Shown here in pieces: positions 53,398-61,582 of a DNA stretch of 64,000 nucleotides. Origin of the DNA: Williamsia limnetica (lineage in GTDB: Bacteria; Actinomycetota; Actinomycetes; Mycobacteriales; Mycobacteriaceae). The DNA lies in NCBI RefSeq assembly GCF_003217475.1, contig NZ_QJSP01000006.1, positions 235,878 to 299,877 on the forward strand, written 5' to 3'. A program made the translations under genes and the position numbers. Within the stretch, counting starts at the first letter, position 1, and each line of letters opens with the position of its first letter. The notes below the pieces were generated by a model. That model searched no databases and was not told the DNA's origin. It worked only from the letters and a program-made list of their open reading frames with translations.

Positions 53398-54044
53398 TGG
53401 TCCAATCCTCCTGTGTTGGTGGCATTCCTGGTTTCGTGCGGGGGTGCGTGGGTGTATTCCGGTTGGTCGTAGACGACGTAGTCCTCGGGGTCGGGGTCGT
53501 TGAGCCACCACGCGAGTAGGCAGGTGGGCAGGCAGGTGGCGCCGATGACGAGGACGATCAGCAGCATGCCGGCTCCGTAGACGACCTGACCGCTCACACT
53601 GTCGTCTGCGCCGTTCGAGATCACGATCAGCAGGAGATAGGGAACGAACATGCCGACCCAGAGGGCGGTGTAGGCAAGTGAGCGGGCAGCGTTGCGGGTG
53701 GACAGCTGGATTTCGTCGAGTGCCGCCGCGGGTGCATCACTCACATTCAAGGTGATGGCGCGCAGAACGTACAGGACCGGCAGGAAAACACCAACGATCA
53801 AGACGATGAACGGCAGACCGAACCACATCGTGAAGAACGCGGCGATGCTCGCGGCGAGGACGAGGACCCAGGTGATGATGAGCGCGACCACGAGTCGCCG
53901 GGCCGACGCGCGGTTGCGCAGACGCGGGAAGCGGCTTCCCCAGCGTCGTAGGAACTTCTCGTGACTCTTTGCCTGCCACCCCTCGTAGCCGCGCCACCAG
54001 CCGGGCTTGGCCGATTCAGGGATGGCGGAGTTCGGATGGTTCAT
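53394..54044 (-). CDS. Four-helix membrane protein of the XRE/ABC-2 operon
   Basis: A 216-residue protein: ~50-residue basic N-terminus (GWWRGYEGWQAKSHEKFLRRWG), then about four transmembrane helices in two pairs (52-70 and 73-95; 122-143 and 155-176) and a ~35-residue acidic tail. No family recognised. Overlaps of 4 nt with both the regulator upstream and the ATPase downstream show it is a fixed member of the operon; it may modulate the exporter or act as its sensor. Confidence 0.78.
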   Translation of the reverse strand: MNHPNSAIPESAKPGWWRGYEGWQAKSHEKFLRRWGSRFPRLRNRASARRLVVALIITWVLVLAASIAAFFTMWFGLPFIVLIVGVFLPVLYVLRAITLNVSDAPAAALDEIQLSTRNAARSLAYTALWVGMFVPYLLLIVISNGADDSVSGQVVYGAGMLLIVLVIGATCLPTCLLAWWLNDPDPEDYVVYDQPEYTHAPPHETRNATNTGGLDQ

Positions 54045-54319
54045 GACGGACCTCCGTTGTTGCTGCGGTACAGCTGGGTTGACATCGCGCTGAACTCGTG
54101 GCGGCTGAAGACCGCCTCGACCGGGAGCCGGAACACGTCGCAGATCCGGAAGGCCAGATCGAGGCTCGGGTAGTTGTCACCCCGCTCCAGTGATCCGATG
54201 GACTGGACATTGACTCCGACCAGTTCGGCCAATTGCGCGCGCGACATCCGGCGTTCGGCGCGGAGTACGCCGATGCGGTTGCAGATCGGCAGGTGCTCTG
54301 CCTTCTTGACCGGACTCAC
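54041..54319 (-). CDS. XRE/Cro-CI family transcriptional regulator
   Basis: A 92-residue HTH protein: NRIGVLRAERRMSRAQLAELVGVNVQSIGSLERG carries helices 1-4 of the Cro/CI fold, followed by FRICDVFRLPVEAVFS, the YozG/YdcN-like class often found next to ABC-2 exporters. GTG 54319 lies 7 nt after AACACT and is likely leaderless; the palindrome TGTTGTG-AAAA-CACAACA directly upstream is the probable operator. First gene of a four-gene operon with 4-nt overlaps throughout. Confidence 0.9.
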   Translation of the reverse strand: MSPVKKAEHLPICNRIGVLRAERRMSRAQLAELVGVNVQSIGSLERGDNYPSLDLAFRICDVFRLPVEAVFSRHEFSAMSTQLYRSNNGGPS

Positions 54320-54328
54320 AGAACTAAG

Positions 54329-54346
54329 TGTTGTGAAAACACAACA
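54329..54346 (-). promoter_or_regulatory. Promoter and autoregulatory operator of the XRE/ABC-2 operon
   Basis: TGTTGTG-AAAA-CACAACA is a perfect 7-bp inverted repeat. On the minus strand TTGACA (54350-54355) is followed after 17 bp by AACACT (54327-54332), so the repeat lies between and over the -35 and -10 boxes, the expected place for repression by the adjacent XRE protein. Confidence 0.75.
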
Positions 54347-54434
54347 AGATGTCAAGGATTCTGCCCATATTGGTGGCCGAAACATTTAGCCAGAGTCGCT
54401 AACTTCCCAGTGGCGAGGAGTCGGCGGGTCGCGG

Positions 54435-55436
54435 TCAGGAGTTCTCGGCGATCACCATCTCGAGAATTCCGGCTCCGAGCGGCACCGCGGTGCAGGGTGC
54501 GGTGACCCCGGCGCCGGGGTCGAGCGCCGAGTGTACGAGCGCGATGGCGAAGTCGTCATAGGGCATGCGGAAGTGGCCGCTCTGGTTGACCGGGCAGAGG
54601 TCGGAGATCACCAAATTCGTGGCTCCGGGCCCCCGCAGGCCGGCGTTGCTCAGCGGCTGGATCACCTCGTCGACCCGCGAGGAGATGGTTGTGTATTCGA
54701 CTCCGGGGACGGTGTCGGAGGGGTTGTTCAGCCCTTCGAGCAGCGGCGAGCCCTGCGACTGTTGCCACAACGCGGTCGAGACGACCTCGGCGGGCAGCAC
54801 CGTCTTCGCCAGATCCATCGAACCGGGTATCAGCTCGGCCAGCGGGACGAGCCCATAAAGGGTGCCGCCATAGCTGGGCGATGCCAGGCCGACCCAGCGC
54901 TTCACCGCGTCGGCGCCGCCCAGTCGATTGGTGTAGTACCTCGACACCGTCGCGCCTTGCGAGTATCCGACCAGGTCGACCTCGGTGGCGCCGCTCGATC
55001 GCCGGACCTCGTCGACGAACACGCCGAGCTGCCCGGCGCTTGTCGGGATGTCTTCGGTGCCGAAGGTTCTCGCACCCGGCGCGGAGCCGTAGTTGAGTGC
55101 GTACACGCAGAAACCGGCGTCGGCGAGATACGGACCGATTGCCGCGTAGTCGGAGTATGCGGAGGAATCGGTGCCGTGCAGGAGTATCACCGGGCGTGGA
55201 TGTGTCGCCGAAGGAACGCAGGTGAAGTCGTTGACCCCCGGCGGTACTGCGCCGGGGTGCGCGCGGGCGTATCGCGACGCATCGGGATGTGTGCTCTGGG
55301 AAGGGGCGATGACCCCGGGGACCTGCGAGATAGAGAACAGCACGGGCGGCGGGGTTGCTGCCGCGGGTGATGCGAGACAGACGGCAGCGATCGCGCTGAT
55401 CCCCACGGCTGCGGTCCTGGACAGACGTTTGCGCAT
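54435..55436 (-). CDS. Secreted lipase/esterase (EstA/lipase class 2-like)
   Basis: A 333-residue alpha/beta hydrolase. Signal peptide about 1-27 ending PAAA; oxyanion strand VILLHGTDSSAY; nucleophile elbow GYSQGA (Ser near residue 175); a late His in NQSGHFRMPYD. Five cysteines, two likely pairs, fit a secreted enzyme. The class includes triacylglycerol lipases of actinobacteria. Longer upstream frame has no signal peptide and is rejected. No link to its neighbours is evident. Confidence 0.86.
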   Translation of the reverse strand: MRKRLSRTAAVGISAIAAVCLASPAAATPPPVLFSISQVPGVIAPSQSTHPDASRYARAHPGAVPPGVNDFTCVPSATHPRPVILLHGTDSSAYSDYAAIGPYLADAGFCVYALNYGSAPGARTFGTEDIPTSAGQLGVFVDEVRRSSGATEVDLVGYSQGATVSRYYTNRLGGADAVKRWVGLASPSYGGTLYGLVPLAELIPGSMDLAKTVLPAEVVSTALWQQSQGSPLLEGLNNPSDTVPGVEYTTISSRVDEVIQPLSNAGLRGPGATNLVISDLCPVNQSGHFRMPYDDFAIALVHSALDPGAGVTAPCTAVPLGAGILEMVIAENS

Positions 55437-55518
55437 GCGCCACCTCTTCGAGTCGCCCGACCCCGCTGACCTGTACATCTCACCACCGGGGGCCACCGCG
55501 CGCACTCCGTCGGGAACA

Positions 55519-56643
55519 TTACGTACGTTCGGGGGACCTCGAGAGCACGTCTTGGACGACCCGGGCGGCTTCGCGGCCTGCGCGATTGGCGCCGATGGTC
55601 GAGGCCGATGGCCCGTACCCCAGCAGCTGTACCCGGGGCTCGGCTGCGACCACGGTCGCGAGGCGGCCGGTCATCACGATGCCGCCGCCCGGCCCGCGCA
55701 GTTTCAGCGGCGCGAGGTGGTCGAGCGAGCTGCGAAAACCTGTGCACCACAATATGACGTCGACGTCGAGATGATCGGATCCGGCGTGGCCGGGGGTGCA
55801 GTCCCAGCACACGCCGGTGTCGGTGATGCGGGTGAACATCGGCCGCCACTGCAGGATCCCGTCGGCCCTGGCGCTCCTGATGGCGTCGTTGACCGGCAAC
55901 CCCGTCACCGACACCACCGAGCCGGGTGCGAGTCCGGCGCGCACGCGTTGCTCGACCCGGGCGACAGCGGCGCGGCCCTGCTCGGCGGTGAACGACCTCT
56001 CGGTGAAGCGGGGCTCGGTCCTGCTGCACCAGAAGGTCTGCACCCCTTCGGCTTCACGCGCGATCTCGATCAGCAGCTGCACTGCTGAGATCCCTGCGCC
56101 CACCACCAGGACTCGCTGACCCGCAAAGGCGCCGGGGCCGAAGTAATCGTGCGTGTGCAGCTGGGTGCCTGTGTAGCTTTCGATACCCGGAACGTAAGGG
56201 ATGAAGGGGCGATCCCAGGTACCGGTCGCGTTGATCACGGTGCGAGCCAGCAGGTGTGAACCGTCGGCCGCCGTGACCCGGAAGTCGTCGCCCTCCTTCG
56301 ACACGGTGCGGATGTGCACCGGGCGCTGCACCTTCAGATCGAACTTGTCCTCGTACTGTGCGAAATAGTCCGGCACCGCGGTGCGCGCGGGCCACTGATC
56401 GCACTCCGTGCCGAGGGCCTCGGACAATCCCAGGCCAGGGAGGTCGTGCACATTGTTTGCGCCGGCCAAAGTCAGTGTCGGCCAACGAAACTGCCATGCG
56501 CCGCCAGGCCCGGGGGAGTGGTCGAGCATGACGGTGCGGTCACCGAGGCCGAATCGGTGCAGGTAATACCCGGCGGACAGACCGGCCTGTCCGCCACCGA
56601 TCACCACTACGTCTGTGCGACCTCCGAGGACTTGGGCGTTCAC
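55519..56643 (-). CDS. Flavin-containing monooxygenase
   Basis: A 374-residue FMO-type enzyme with two dinucleotide folds: GGGQAGLSAGYYL at residues 17-29 (FAD) and VVGAGISAVQL at about 175 (NADPH). The linking motif is YTGTQLHTHDYF, which matches FxGxxxHxxx(Y/F) of FMO and N-hydroxylating enzymes rather than the Baeyer-Villiger signature. Substrate unknown. GTG 56643 lies 7 nt after TACTGT and appears leaderless; it diverges from a crotonase gene with just 30 bp between the start codons. Confidence 0.87.
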   Translation of the reverse strand: MNAQVLGGRTDVVVIGGGQAGLSAGYYLHRFGLGDRTVMLDHSPGPGGAWQFRWPTLTLAGANNVHDLPGLGLSEALGTECDQWPARTAVPDYFAQYEDKFDLKVQRPVHIRTVSKEGDDFRVTAADGSHLLARTVINATGTWDRPFIPYVPGIESYTGTQLHTHDYFGPGAFAGQRVLVVGAGISAVQLLIEIAREAEGVQTFWCSRTEPRFTERSFTAEQGRAAVARVEQRVRAGLAPGSVVSVTGLPVNDAIRSARADGILQWRPMFTRITDTGVCWDCTPGHAGSDHLDVDVILWCTGFRSSLDHLAPLKLRGPGGGIVMTGRLATVVAAEPRVQLLGYGPSASTIGANRAGREAARVVQDVLSRSPERT

Positions 56644-56673
56644 ATCAGAAACAGTAGCTGTACGCTGACTGCC
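56644..56673. promoter_or_regulatory. 30-bp divergent promoter with interleaved leaderless -10 boxes
   Basis: Plus strand: TACGCT (56661-56666) ends 7 nt before ATG 56674. Minus strand: TACTGT (56651-56656) ends 7 nt before GTG 56643. The two -10 boxes are 4 bp apart, so each -35 region must lie inside or at the start of the other gene and polymerase cannot occupy both promoters at once. Confidence 0.6.
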
Positions 56674-57405
56674 ATGATTGGGACCAGCCGAGATGGCGAC
56701 GTGCTGACCATTGAACTCCAGCGTGAGAAGCAGCGCAACGCGCTCAACCACGAACTCGTGGAGGCGCTGTCGGGGGCGTTCACCGATGCCGTCGCCACCG
56801 GGGCGCGCGTCATCGTCCTCACCGGGCAGGGCACCGTCTTCTGTGCCGGTGCCGACCTGTCCGGTCCGGTGTACGAAGAGAACTTCCTCGACAAGCTGTT
56901 GGCGATGCTCGCCGTCATCGAAAGCGTCCCGGTGCCGGTGATCGCAGCTCTCAACGGACCGGCGATCGGTGCGGGTCTGCAATTGGCGCTCGCTGCCGAT
57001 CTGCGGGTGATGGCACCCACTGCGTTCTGCGGAATTCCCGCGGCGAAAATCGGTGTCACGGTTGATGAGTGGACCATCAGGCGGTTGGTGTCCCTCGTCG
57101 GCGCGGGCGATGCCGCCGGAATCTTGATCGGCTGCGATTCGCTCACCTCCGAGCGTGCGTCCACTGTGGGCTTCGCCAATCGCATCGGCGATCTGGGCGA
57201 GGCTCAGCGGTGGGCGGCGATGATCGCAACGCTCGCTCCACTGACGCTGCAGCATTACAAACTGGTGCTCGGAGACGACGGCGCACGCGATCCGGCTCCC
57301 GAATCCCACCGTGCGGCCATGGTCAGGGCCTGGCAGAGCCAGGACATGGCGGAGGGTCGCGCCGCTCGGGCGGAGAAGCGTCAGCCTGTCTTCACCGGTC
57401 GCTGA
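56674..57405 (+). CDS. Crotonase-fold protein lacking classical catalytic glutamates
   Basis: A 243-residue enoyl-CoA hydratase/isomerase family protein. Oxyanion-hole parts are VFCAGADLSG and GPAIGAGLQLALAADL. At the two catalytic-Glu places the sequence reads GIPAAKIGV (Ala instead of Glu) and GDAAGILIG (Ala instead of Glu), so plain hydration is unlikely; it may be another CoA-thioester activity or a binding protein, as proposed for some mycobacterial EchA proteins. Divergent from and probably coregulated with the flavin monooxygenase. Leaderless start, TACGCT at 7 nt. Confidence 0.85.
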   Translation: MIGTSRDGDVLTIELQREKQRNALNHELVEALSGAFTDAVATGARVIVLTGQGTVFCAGADLSGPVYEENFLDKLLAMLAVIESVPVPVIAALNGPAIGAGLQLALAADLRVMAPTAFCGIPAAKIGVTVDEWTIRRLVSLVGAGDAAGILIGCDSLTSERASTVGFANRIGDLGEAQRWAAMIATLAPLTLQHYKLVLGDDGARDPAPESHRAAMVRAWQSQDMAEGRAARAEKRQPVFTGR

Positions 57406-57591
57406 CAGGCACTCCCATCGGCCCGGGTGGGTCACAGCACCTGACGTTGCATCGTCATGTCCGAAATGTCCGATTTCTGTCGGTTTTCATATCGGTAACA
57501 CAACTGCAGCCCCGCAGATACATGACGGCCATAGGTTCAGCCAGTCTTCAACAAAGAGGACGCGCGGGATGGTGCACGTGAGGGGATATGA

Positions 57592-59280
57592 ATGTCAGTT
57601 GACAACACGGGGAAGGCGGCGGACCCGGTAGCGGGTGCTGCATTGCCCAGCAACATCAACGCGATGAGCGAGACGCTCGAGGATTACACCTTGAGATTCG
57701 CCCCTCGCAGCTATCGCAAATGGGGCCCCGCGGTTGTCGCGACCTCCGCTCTCGGCGGCATCGCCTACCTCGCAGACTTTGCCATCGGCGCAAACATCGG
57801 TATCGCGAACGGTACCGGTAACGCGTTGTGGGGCATCCTGATCTTTGCGGTGGTCATCGTCCTCACCGGGTACCCGCTGGCCTATTACGCGGCTCGCTAC
57901 AACATCGACCTCGACCTGATCACCCGCGGAAGCGGCTTCGGTTATTACGGGTCGGTGGTCACAAACGTCATCTTCGCGTCGTTCACGTTCATCTTCTTCG
58001 CACTCGAGGGCTCGATCATGGCGCAGGGCCTCAAACTGGGTCTGGGTATCCCGTTGTGGCTGGGCTACCTGATCTCGTCCGTGATGGTCATCCCACTGGT
58101 GATCTACGGTATGAAGACCCTTGCGACCCTTCAGGTGTGGACCACCCCGCTGTGGCTCGTCATGATGGTGCTGCCGTTCCTCTACCTGGTCATCAAGCAC
58201 CCCGACGCGATCGGCGACTTCCTCGCGTTCAGCGGCGGAACCGACGCGCAAGGCGGACACGGCGTGAACTTCGCGGGCATCATGCTCGCTGCCGGCGTGT
58301 GTCTGTCGCTCATCGCGCAGATCGCCGAGCAGATCGACTACCTGCGCTTCATGCCTCCCAAGACACCCGAGAACTCCCGTCGCTGGTGGACGGCTGTGAT
58401 CATGGCCGGGCCGGGCTGGGTCTTCTTCGGTGCCATCAAGCAGATCGTCGGCTTGTTCCTGGCCGTCTACCTGATCATGAACTTCGCCGACCAGGCCGGT
58501 GTTGCCAACGAGCCTGTCGAGCAGTTCCTCGCCGTCTACGAAGAGTTCATGCCGCACTGGCTGGCCATGACCCTCGCGGTGATCCTGGTCGTCATATCCC
58601 AGATCAAGATCAACGTCACCAATGCCTACTCGGGGTCGCTTGCCTGGACCAACAGCTTCACCAGGATCACCAAGACCTACCCGGGCCGGCTGTTCTTCGT
58701 GTTCTTCAACGTCGCAATCGCGTTGATCCTGATGGAAGCCAACATGTTCAGCTTCCTCAACAACATCCTCAACTTCTACGCCAACATTGCCATCGCCTGG
58801 ATCGTGGTCGTGGCCTCGGACATCGCCATCAACAAGTACCTGCTGAAGATCTCACCGAAGGTGCCGGAGTTCCGTCGCGGCATGCTCTACAACTTCAATC
58901 CGGTCGGCTTCGTCAGTGTGCTCCTCGCCGGCGGTCTCTCGATTCTGGTGTACTTCCACGCGTTCGGTGACAGCATCCAGCCGTACTCGCCCGTCGTCGC
59001 CACCATTCTGGGGCTGTTCCTTCCCCCGATCATCGCGCTGGCGACCAAGGGCAAGTACTACCTGCGTCGTACCGACGACGGCATCGATCTCCCGATGTTC
59101 GACGAGTACGGCAATCCCGCAGACGACAAACTCATGTGCTGTGTCACCGGCATCGAGTTCGAGCGCCCCGACATGCTGATGTCGAACAAGCCCGGTCCGA
59201 ACGGGGAGAAGCAGTACATCAGCTCGCTGGCCCTCTCCTGTGACAAGACCGGGGAACACGTGCTGCCCGCCCAGAAGTAG
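57592..59280 (+). CDS. NCS1-family nucleobase permease with C-terminal cytoplasmic domain
   Basis: A 562-residue purine-cytosine permease-like transporter. Twelve helices lie between about 45 and 490; GFGYYGSVVTNVIFASFTF and QIAEQIDYLRFMPP are typical of NCS1 substrate and cation sites. After the last helix there is a ~70-residue cytoplasmic domain with LMCCVTGIEFERPDM and LALSCDKTGEHV, containing three cysteines, not seen in CodB-type members. It would import a nucleobase, allantoin, hydantoin or a related ring with cations. ATG 57592 has GAGGGG 8 nt upstream. The 186 bp before it shows no clear operator. Confidence 0.86.
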   Translation: MSVDNTGKAADPVAGAALPSNINAMSETLEDYTLRFAPRSYRKWGPAVVATSALGGIAYLADFAIGANIGIANGTGNALWGILIFAVVIVLTGYPLAYYAARYNIDLDLITRGSGFGYYGSVVTNVIFASFTFIFFALEGSIMAQGLKLGLGIPLWLGYLISSVMVIPLVIYGMKTLATLQVWTTPLWLVMMVLPFLYLVIKHPDAIGDFLAFSGGTDAQGGHGVNFAGIMLAAGVCLSLIAQIAEQIDYLRFMPPKTPENSRRWWTAVIMAGPGWVFFGAIKQIVGLFLAVYLIMNFADQAGVANEPVEQFLAVYEEFMPHWLAMTLAVILVVISQIKINVTNAYSGSLAWTNSFTRITKTYPGRLFFVFFNVAIALILMEANMFSFLNNILNFYANIAIAWIVVVASDIAINKYLLKISPKVPEFRRGMLYNFNPVGFVSVLLAGGLSILVYFHAFGDSIQPYSPVVATILGLFLPPIIALATKGKYYLRRTDDGIDLPMFDEYGNPADDKLMCCVTGIEFERPDMLMSNKPGPNGEKQYISSLALSCDKTGEHVLPAQK

Positions 59281-59290
59281 TTCCGCCCCC

Positions 59291-59366
59291 CGCACAAACC
59301 CACCCACCCCAGGGAGAACCAGGTGTTGCAGCACCTGGGTATGCCCGGAGCGGGTGGGTTTGTGCG
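59291..59366 (+). terminator. Nested hairpin terminator after NCS1 permease
   Basis: CGCACAAACCCACCC (59291-59305) and GGGTGGGTTTGTGCG (59352-59366) form a perfect 15-bp stem; inside lies a second perfect stem CCAGGTG-TTGCAG-CACCTGG (59319-59338). It starts 11 nt after the permease stop and ends 10 nt before the -10 of the following marR gene. Length and ends differ from the 65-bp family. Confidence 0.72.
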
Positions 59367-59389
59367 TGCTGGTTGCTAATCTCGGCCGT

Positions 59390-59839
59390 GTGGCAATCGC
59401 GGACGACGCAGTCGAGATCCGGGCGCAGGGCTGGCGCACGCTCGCGACCCTGCACGGTCTGCTCTACGGCGAATTGGAGCGAGCACTCCAGCGCGAACAC
59501 ACGTTGTCGGTCGTCGAATACACGGTGCTCGAGGCTCTGAGCCGTCAGGACGGCTGGCACATGCGCATGGCCCAGCTGGCACGGGCGGCGGCTCTCAGTT
59601 CGAGCGCGACCACTCGACTGGTGAATCGGCTGGTTGAACGAAACATGTTGCGGCGCCATCTCAGCGCCGACGATCGGCGTGGCATCTACACCGAACTGAC
59701 CGACGAGGGCCGGACGATGCTCGACCAGGCACGTCCGACCCACGACGCGACACTTGAGATGGCCCTGGACGAGGCACGTCGAACCCCGGAGCTCGCCCCT
59801 CTGGTGGCTGCGCTGCATGAACTGCCTGCGAGACCGTAG
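59390..59839 (+). CDS. MarR family transcriptional regulator
   Basis: A 149-residue winged-helix protein: GLLYGELERALQREH dimerisation helix, MAQLARAAALSSSATTRLVNRLVERNML recognition region, and wing SADDRRGIYTELTDEG. TAATCT ends 7 nt before GTG 59390 and there is no ribosome binding site, so a leaderless mRNA is likely. It may control the NCS1 permease upstream or the NAD(P)-binding protein 155 bp downstream. Confidence 0.9.
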   Translation: MAIADDAVEIRAQGWRTLATLHGLLYGELERALQREHTLSVVEYTVLEALSRQDGWHMRMAQLARAAALSSSATTRLVNRLVERNMLRRHLSADDRRGIYTELTDEGRTMLDQARPTHDATLEMALDEARRTPELAPLVAALHELPARP

Positions 59840-59994
59840 CCGCCGAATCGCTCGTTCGCAGGCCGTGCCTCTCCATCGCGGGTGCTCCCGATGGTTTAGC
59901 AGGCATGACCTCGGTGGAATGCCATCGCTGATGGCCTTGTTGGAATCACAAGTGCCCTAGCAAGGGCGAGCCCATCAACGACGAAGGGATTCAC

Positions 59995-60657
59995 ATGTCA
60001 CGTGTCGCCATTATCGGAGGCCACGGCAAGATCGCGCTCAAGCTGGCCAAGATCCTGACCGGCGAGGGACACGAGGTCAGTTCGCTGATCCGCAACCCTG
60101 ATCAGTCCGACGACATCAGGGCAACCGGCGCGACACCGGTCATCGCCGATGTCGAGAATCTGTCCACCGACGAGATCGGTGAGGCGATCAAGGGACACGA
60201 CGCGGTGGTGTTCTCGGCAGGTGCCGGCGGCGGCAATCCCGACCGCACCTACGCGGTCGACAGAGATGCGGCCATCCGCAGCATCGATGCCGCACTGAAG
60301 GTCGACGTACCCCGATACCTGATCGTCTCGTACTTTGGTGCCGGACTGGATCACGGCGTACCAGAAGACGATTCGTTCTACGCGTACGCCGAGGCCAAGG
60401 CCGAGGCGGACGACTACTTGCGCAAGACGACGCTGCTGTGGACGATCATCGGACCGGGCAAGCTCACCGACGACGCCGGCACGGGCCGGATCGCCACCAA
60501 GGAGCGTGGCGCTGAGTACGACGGGGTGCCGCGCGACGACGTCGCTGCCGTGATCGCCGCAGCCCTGCAGACCCCGTCGAGCGTCGGTACCACCATCGAC
60601 TTCGTCAGCGGTGAGACGCCGATCGCCGATGCAGTCCAAGGGGCCGCACCCGCCTGA
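59995..60657 (+). CDS. Atypical SDR NAD(P)-binding protein (YwnB-like)
   Basis: A 220-residue Rossmann protein: IIGGHGKIALKLAKIL (G-x-x-G-x-x-A type loop), a nucleotide-selecting RNPDQSDD after strand 2, and AYAEAKAEAD in place of the YxxxK catalytic pair (Y-x3-K kept as YAEAK). It fits the atypical SDR5/NmrA-like group. Function unknown; probably an oxidoreductase or NAD(P)H sensor. GAAGG 8 nt before the ATG. A neighbouring MarR gene on the same strand suggests redox or electrophile control (inference). Confidence 0.86.
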   Translation: MSRVAIIGGHGKIALKLAKILTGEGHEVSSLIRNPDQSDDIRATGATPVIADVENLSTDEIGEAIKGHDAVVFSAGAGGGNPDRTYAVDRDAAIRSIDAALKVDVPRYLIVSYFGAGLDHGVPEDDSFYAYAEAKAEADDYLRKTTLLWTIIGPGKLTDDAGTGRIATKERGAEYDGVPRDDVAAVIAAALQTPSSVGTTIDFVSGETPIADAVQGAAPA

Positions 60658-60663
60658 CGAGTG

Positions 60664-61578
60664 TCAGTCGGGTAGTGACTCTGTCGCAGACGTCCAGTCG
60701 AAGTCGCCGTGGTCACTGCCCAGGCCGGTGGCCACCACCCCGGCGACCGCGCATCCGAGCTGCGCAGCCCGCAACGCACTGAAGTCGTTCAATCGGCCGG
60801 CTATGAACCCGGCCGAGAACGCATCCCCGCAGCCACTGGTGTCGACAACCTCGACAGCGGTGGCTGCGGCATGTTCAGCCCCCGCCGCCGTCACCACCCA
60901 TGCGCCGTCGGCTCCCGCGGTCACCGCCACGCAGCCGACCCCGCGATCGATCAGAGTGCGGCATCCCTCGATGAGGTCGGTGGCCCCGGTGAGGCCGAGA
61001 ACCTGTTCGTCGTTGGGCAGCAGATAGTCCAGGTGCGGCAGCACGGCCTCGATCCACGCCAGCACCCCGGGATCGCCGGGCGCCAGTATGTCGGCCGAAA
61101 TCGTCACCCCCGCTGCGCGTATCCGTTCGAGCGTCGGCGCGAGCTCGGCCGGGCCCAGCAATTCGGGCGCCCCGATGTGGACATGGTCGGCCGAGGTCAG
61201 CAGTTCGATCGGAACCTGGTCCAGCGGGTACGCCAGGTTGGCGCCGGGTAGGTGCAACGCGGGCCGGTCGCCGTTGGTCCGGATGGGCAACACACTCATC
61301 GACGTTGGTTGATCATCCACGCGCAGAAGATGTTCGGTTACGACCCCGTGGCGTTGCAGTTGAGTGATCAACAGGTCGCCGGAATCGTCGCGCCCCAGCG
61401 CCCCGACGGTCGACACCGCAGCTCCCAGCTTGGCCAGCGTGATCGCCGTGCCGCCTGCGGGACCTGCGGGAACCAGCCTGATATGTGGAACCAGTACGGC
61501 ACCTTGGCCTTCGGGGATCTCATCGACGGGGTGCACCACCACGTCGAGAACGTGAGCGCCGAACGTGACAACCTGCAT
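60664..61578 (-). CDS. PfkB-family carbohydrate kinase
   Basis: A 304-residue ribokinase-fold kinase: PAGPAGGTAITLAKLGA near residue 40, LPNDEQVLGLTG and the C-terminal anion hole VVDTSGCGDAFSAGF with catalytic Asp. Substrate not determinable. It starts 4 nt after the class II aldolase stop with AGGACC-type ribosome binding sequence, so kinase and aldolase are made together and probably act in one sugar-degradation route giving DHAP or lactaldehyde-type products. Confidence 0.88.
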   Translation of the reverse strand: MQVVTFGAHVLDVVVHPVDEIPEGQGAVLVPHIRLVPAGPAGGTAITLAKLGAAVSTVGALGRDDSGDLLITQLQRHGVVTEHLLRVDDQPTSMSVLPIRTNGDRPALHLPGANLAYPLDQVPIELLTSADHVHIGAPELLGPAELAPTLERIRAAGVTISADILAPGDPGVLAWIEAVLPHLDYLLPNDEQVLGLTGATDLIEGCRTLIDRGVGCVAVTAGADGAWVVTAAGAEHAAATAVEVVDTSGCGDAFSAGFIAGRLNDFSALRAAQLGCAVAGVVATGLGSDHGDFDWTSATESLPD

Positions 61579-61582
61579 GGTC

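Noticed and set aside
59291-59366. Seventh copy of the 65-bp palindrome family
   Set aside because: It is 76 bp, lacks the CCGA/TCGG ends and TGGCG block, and has a nested inner stem; treated as an ordinary terminator.
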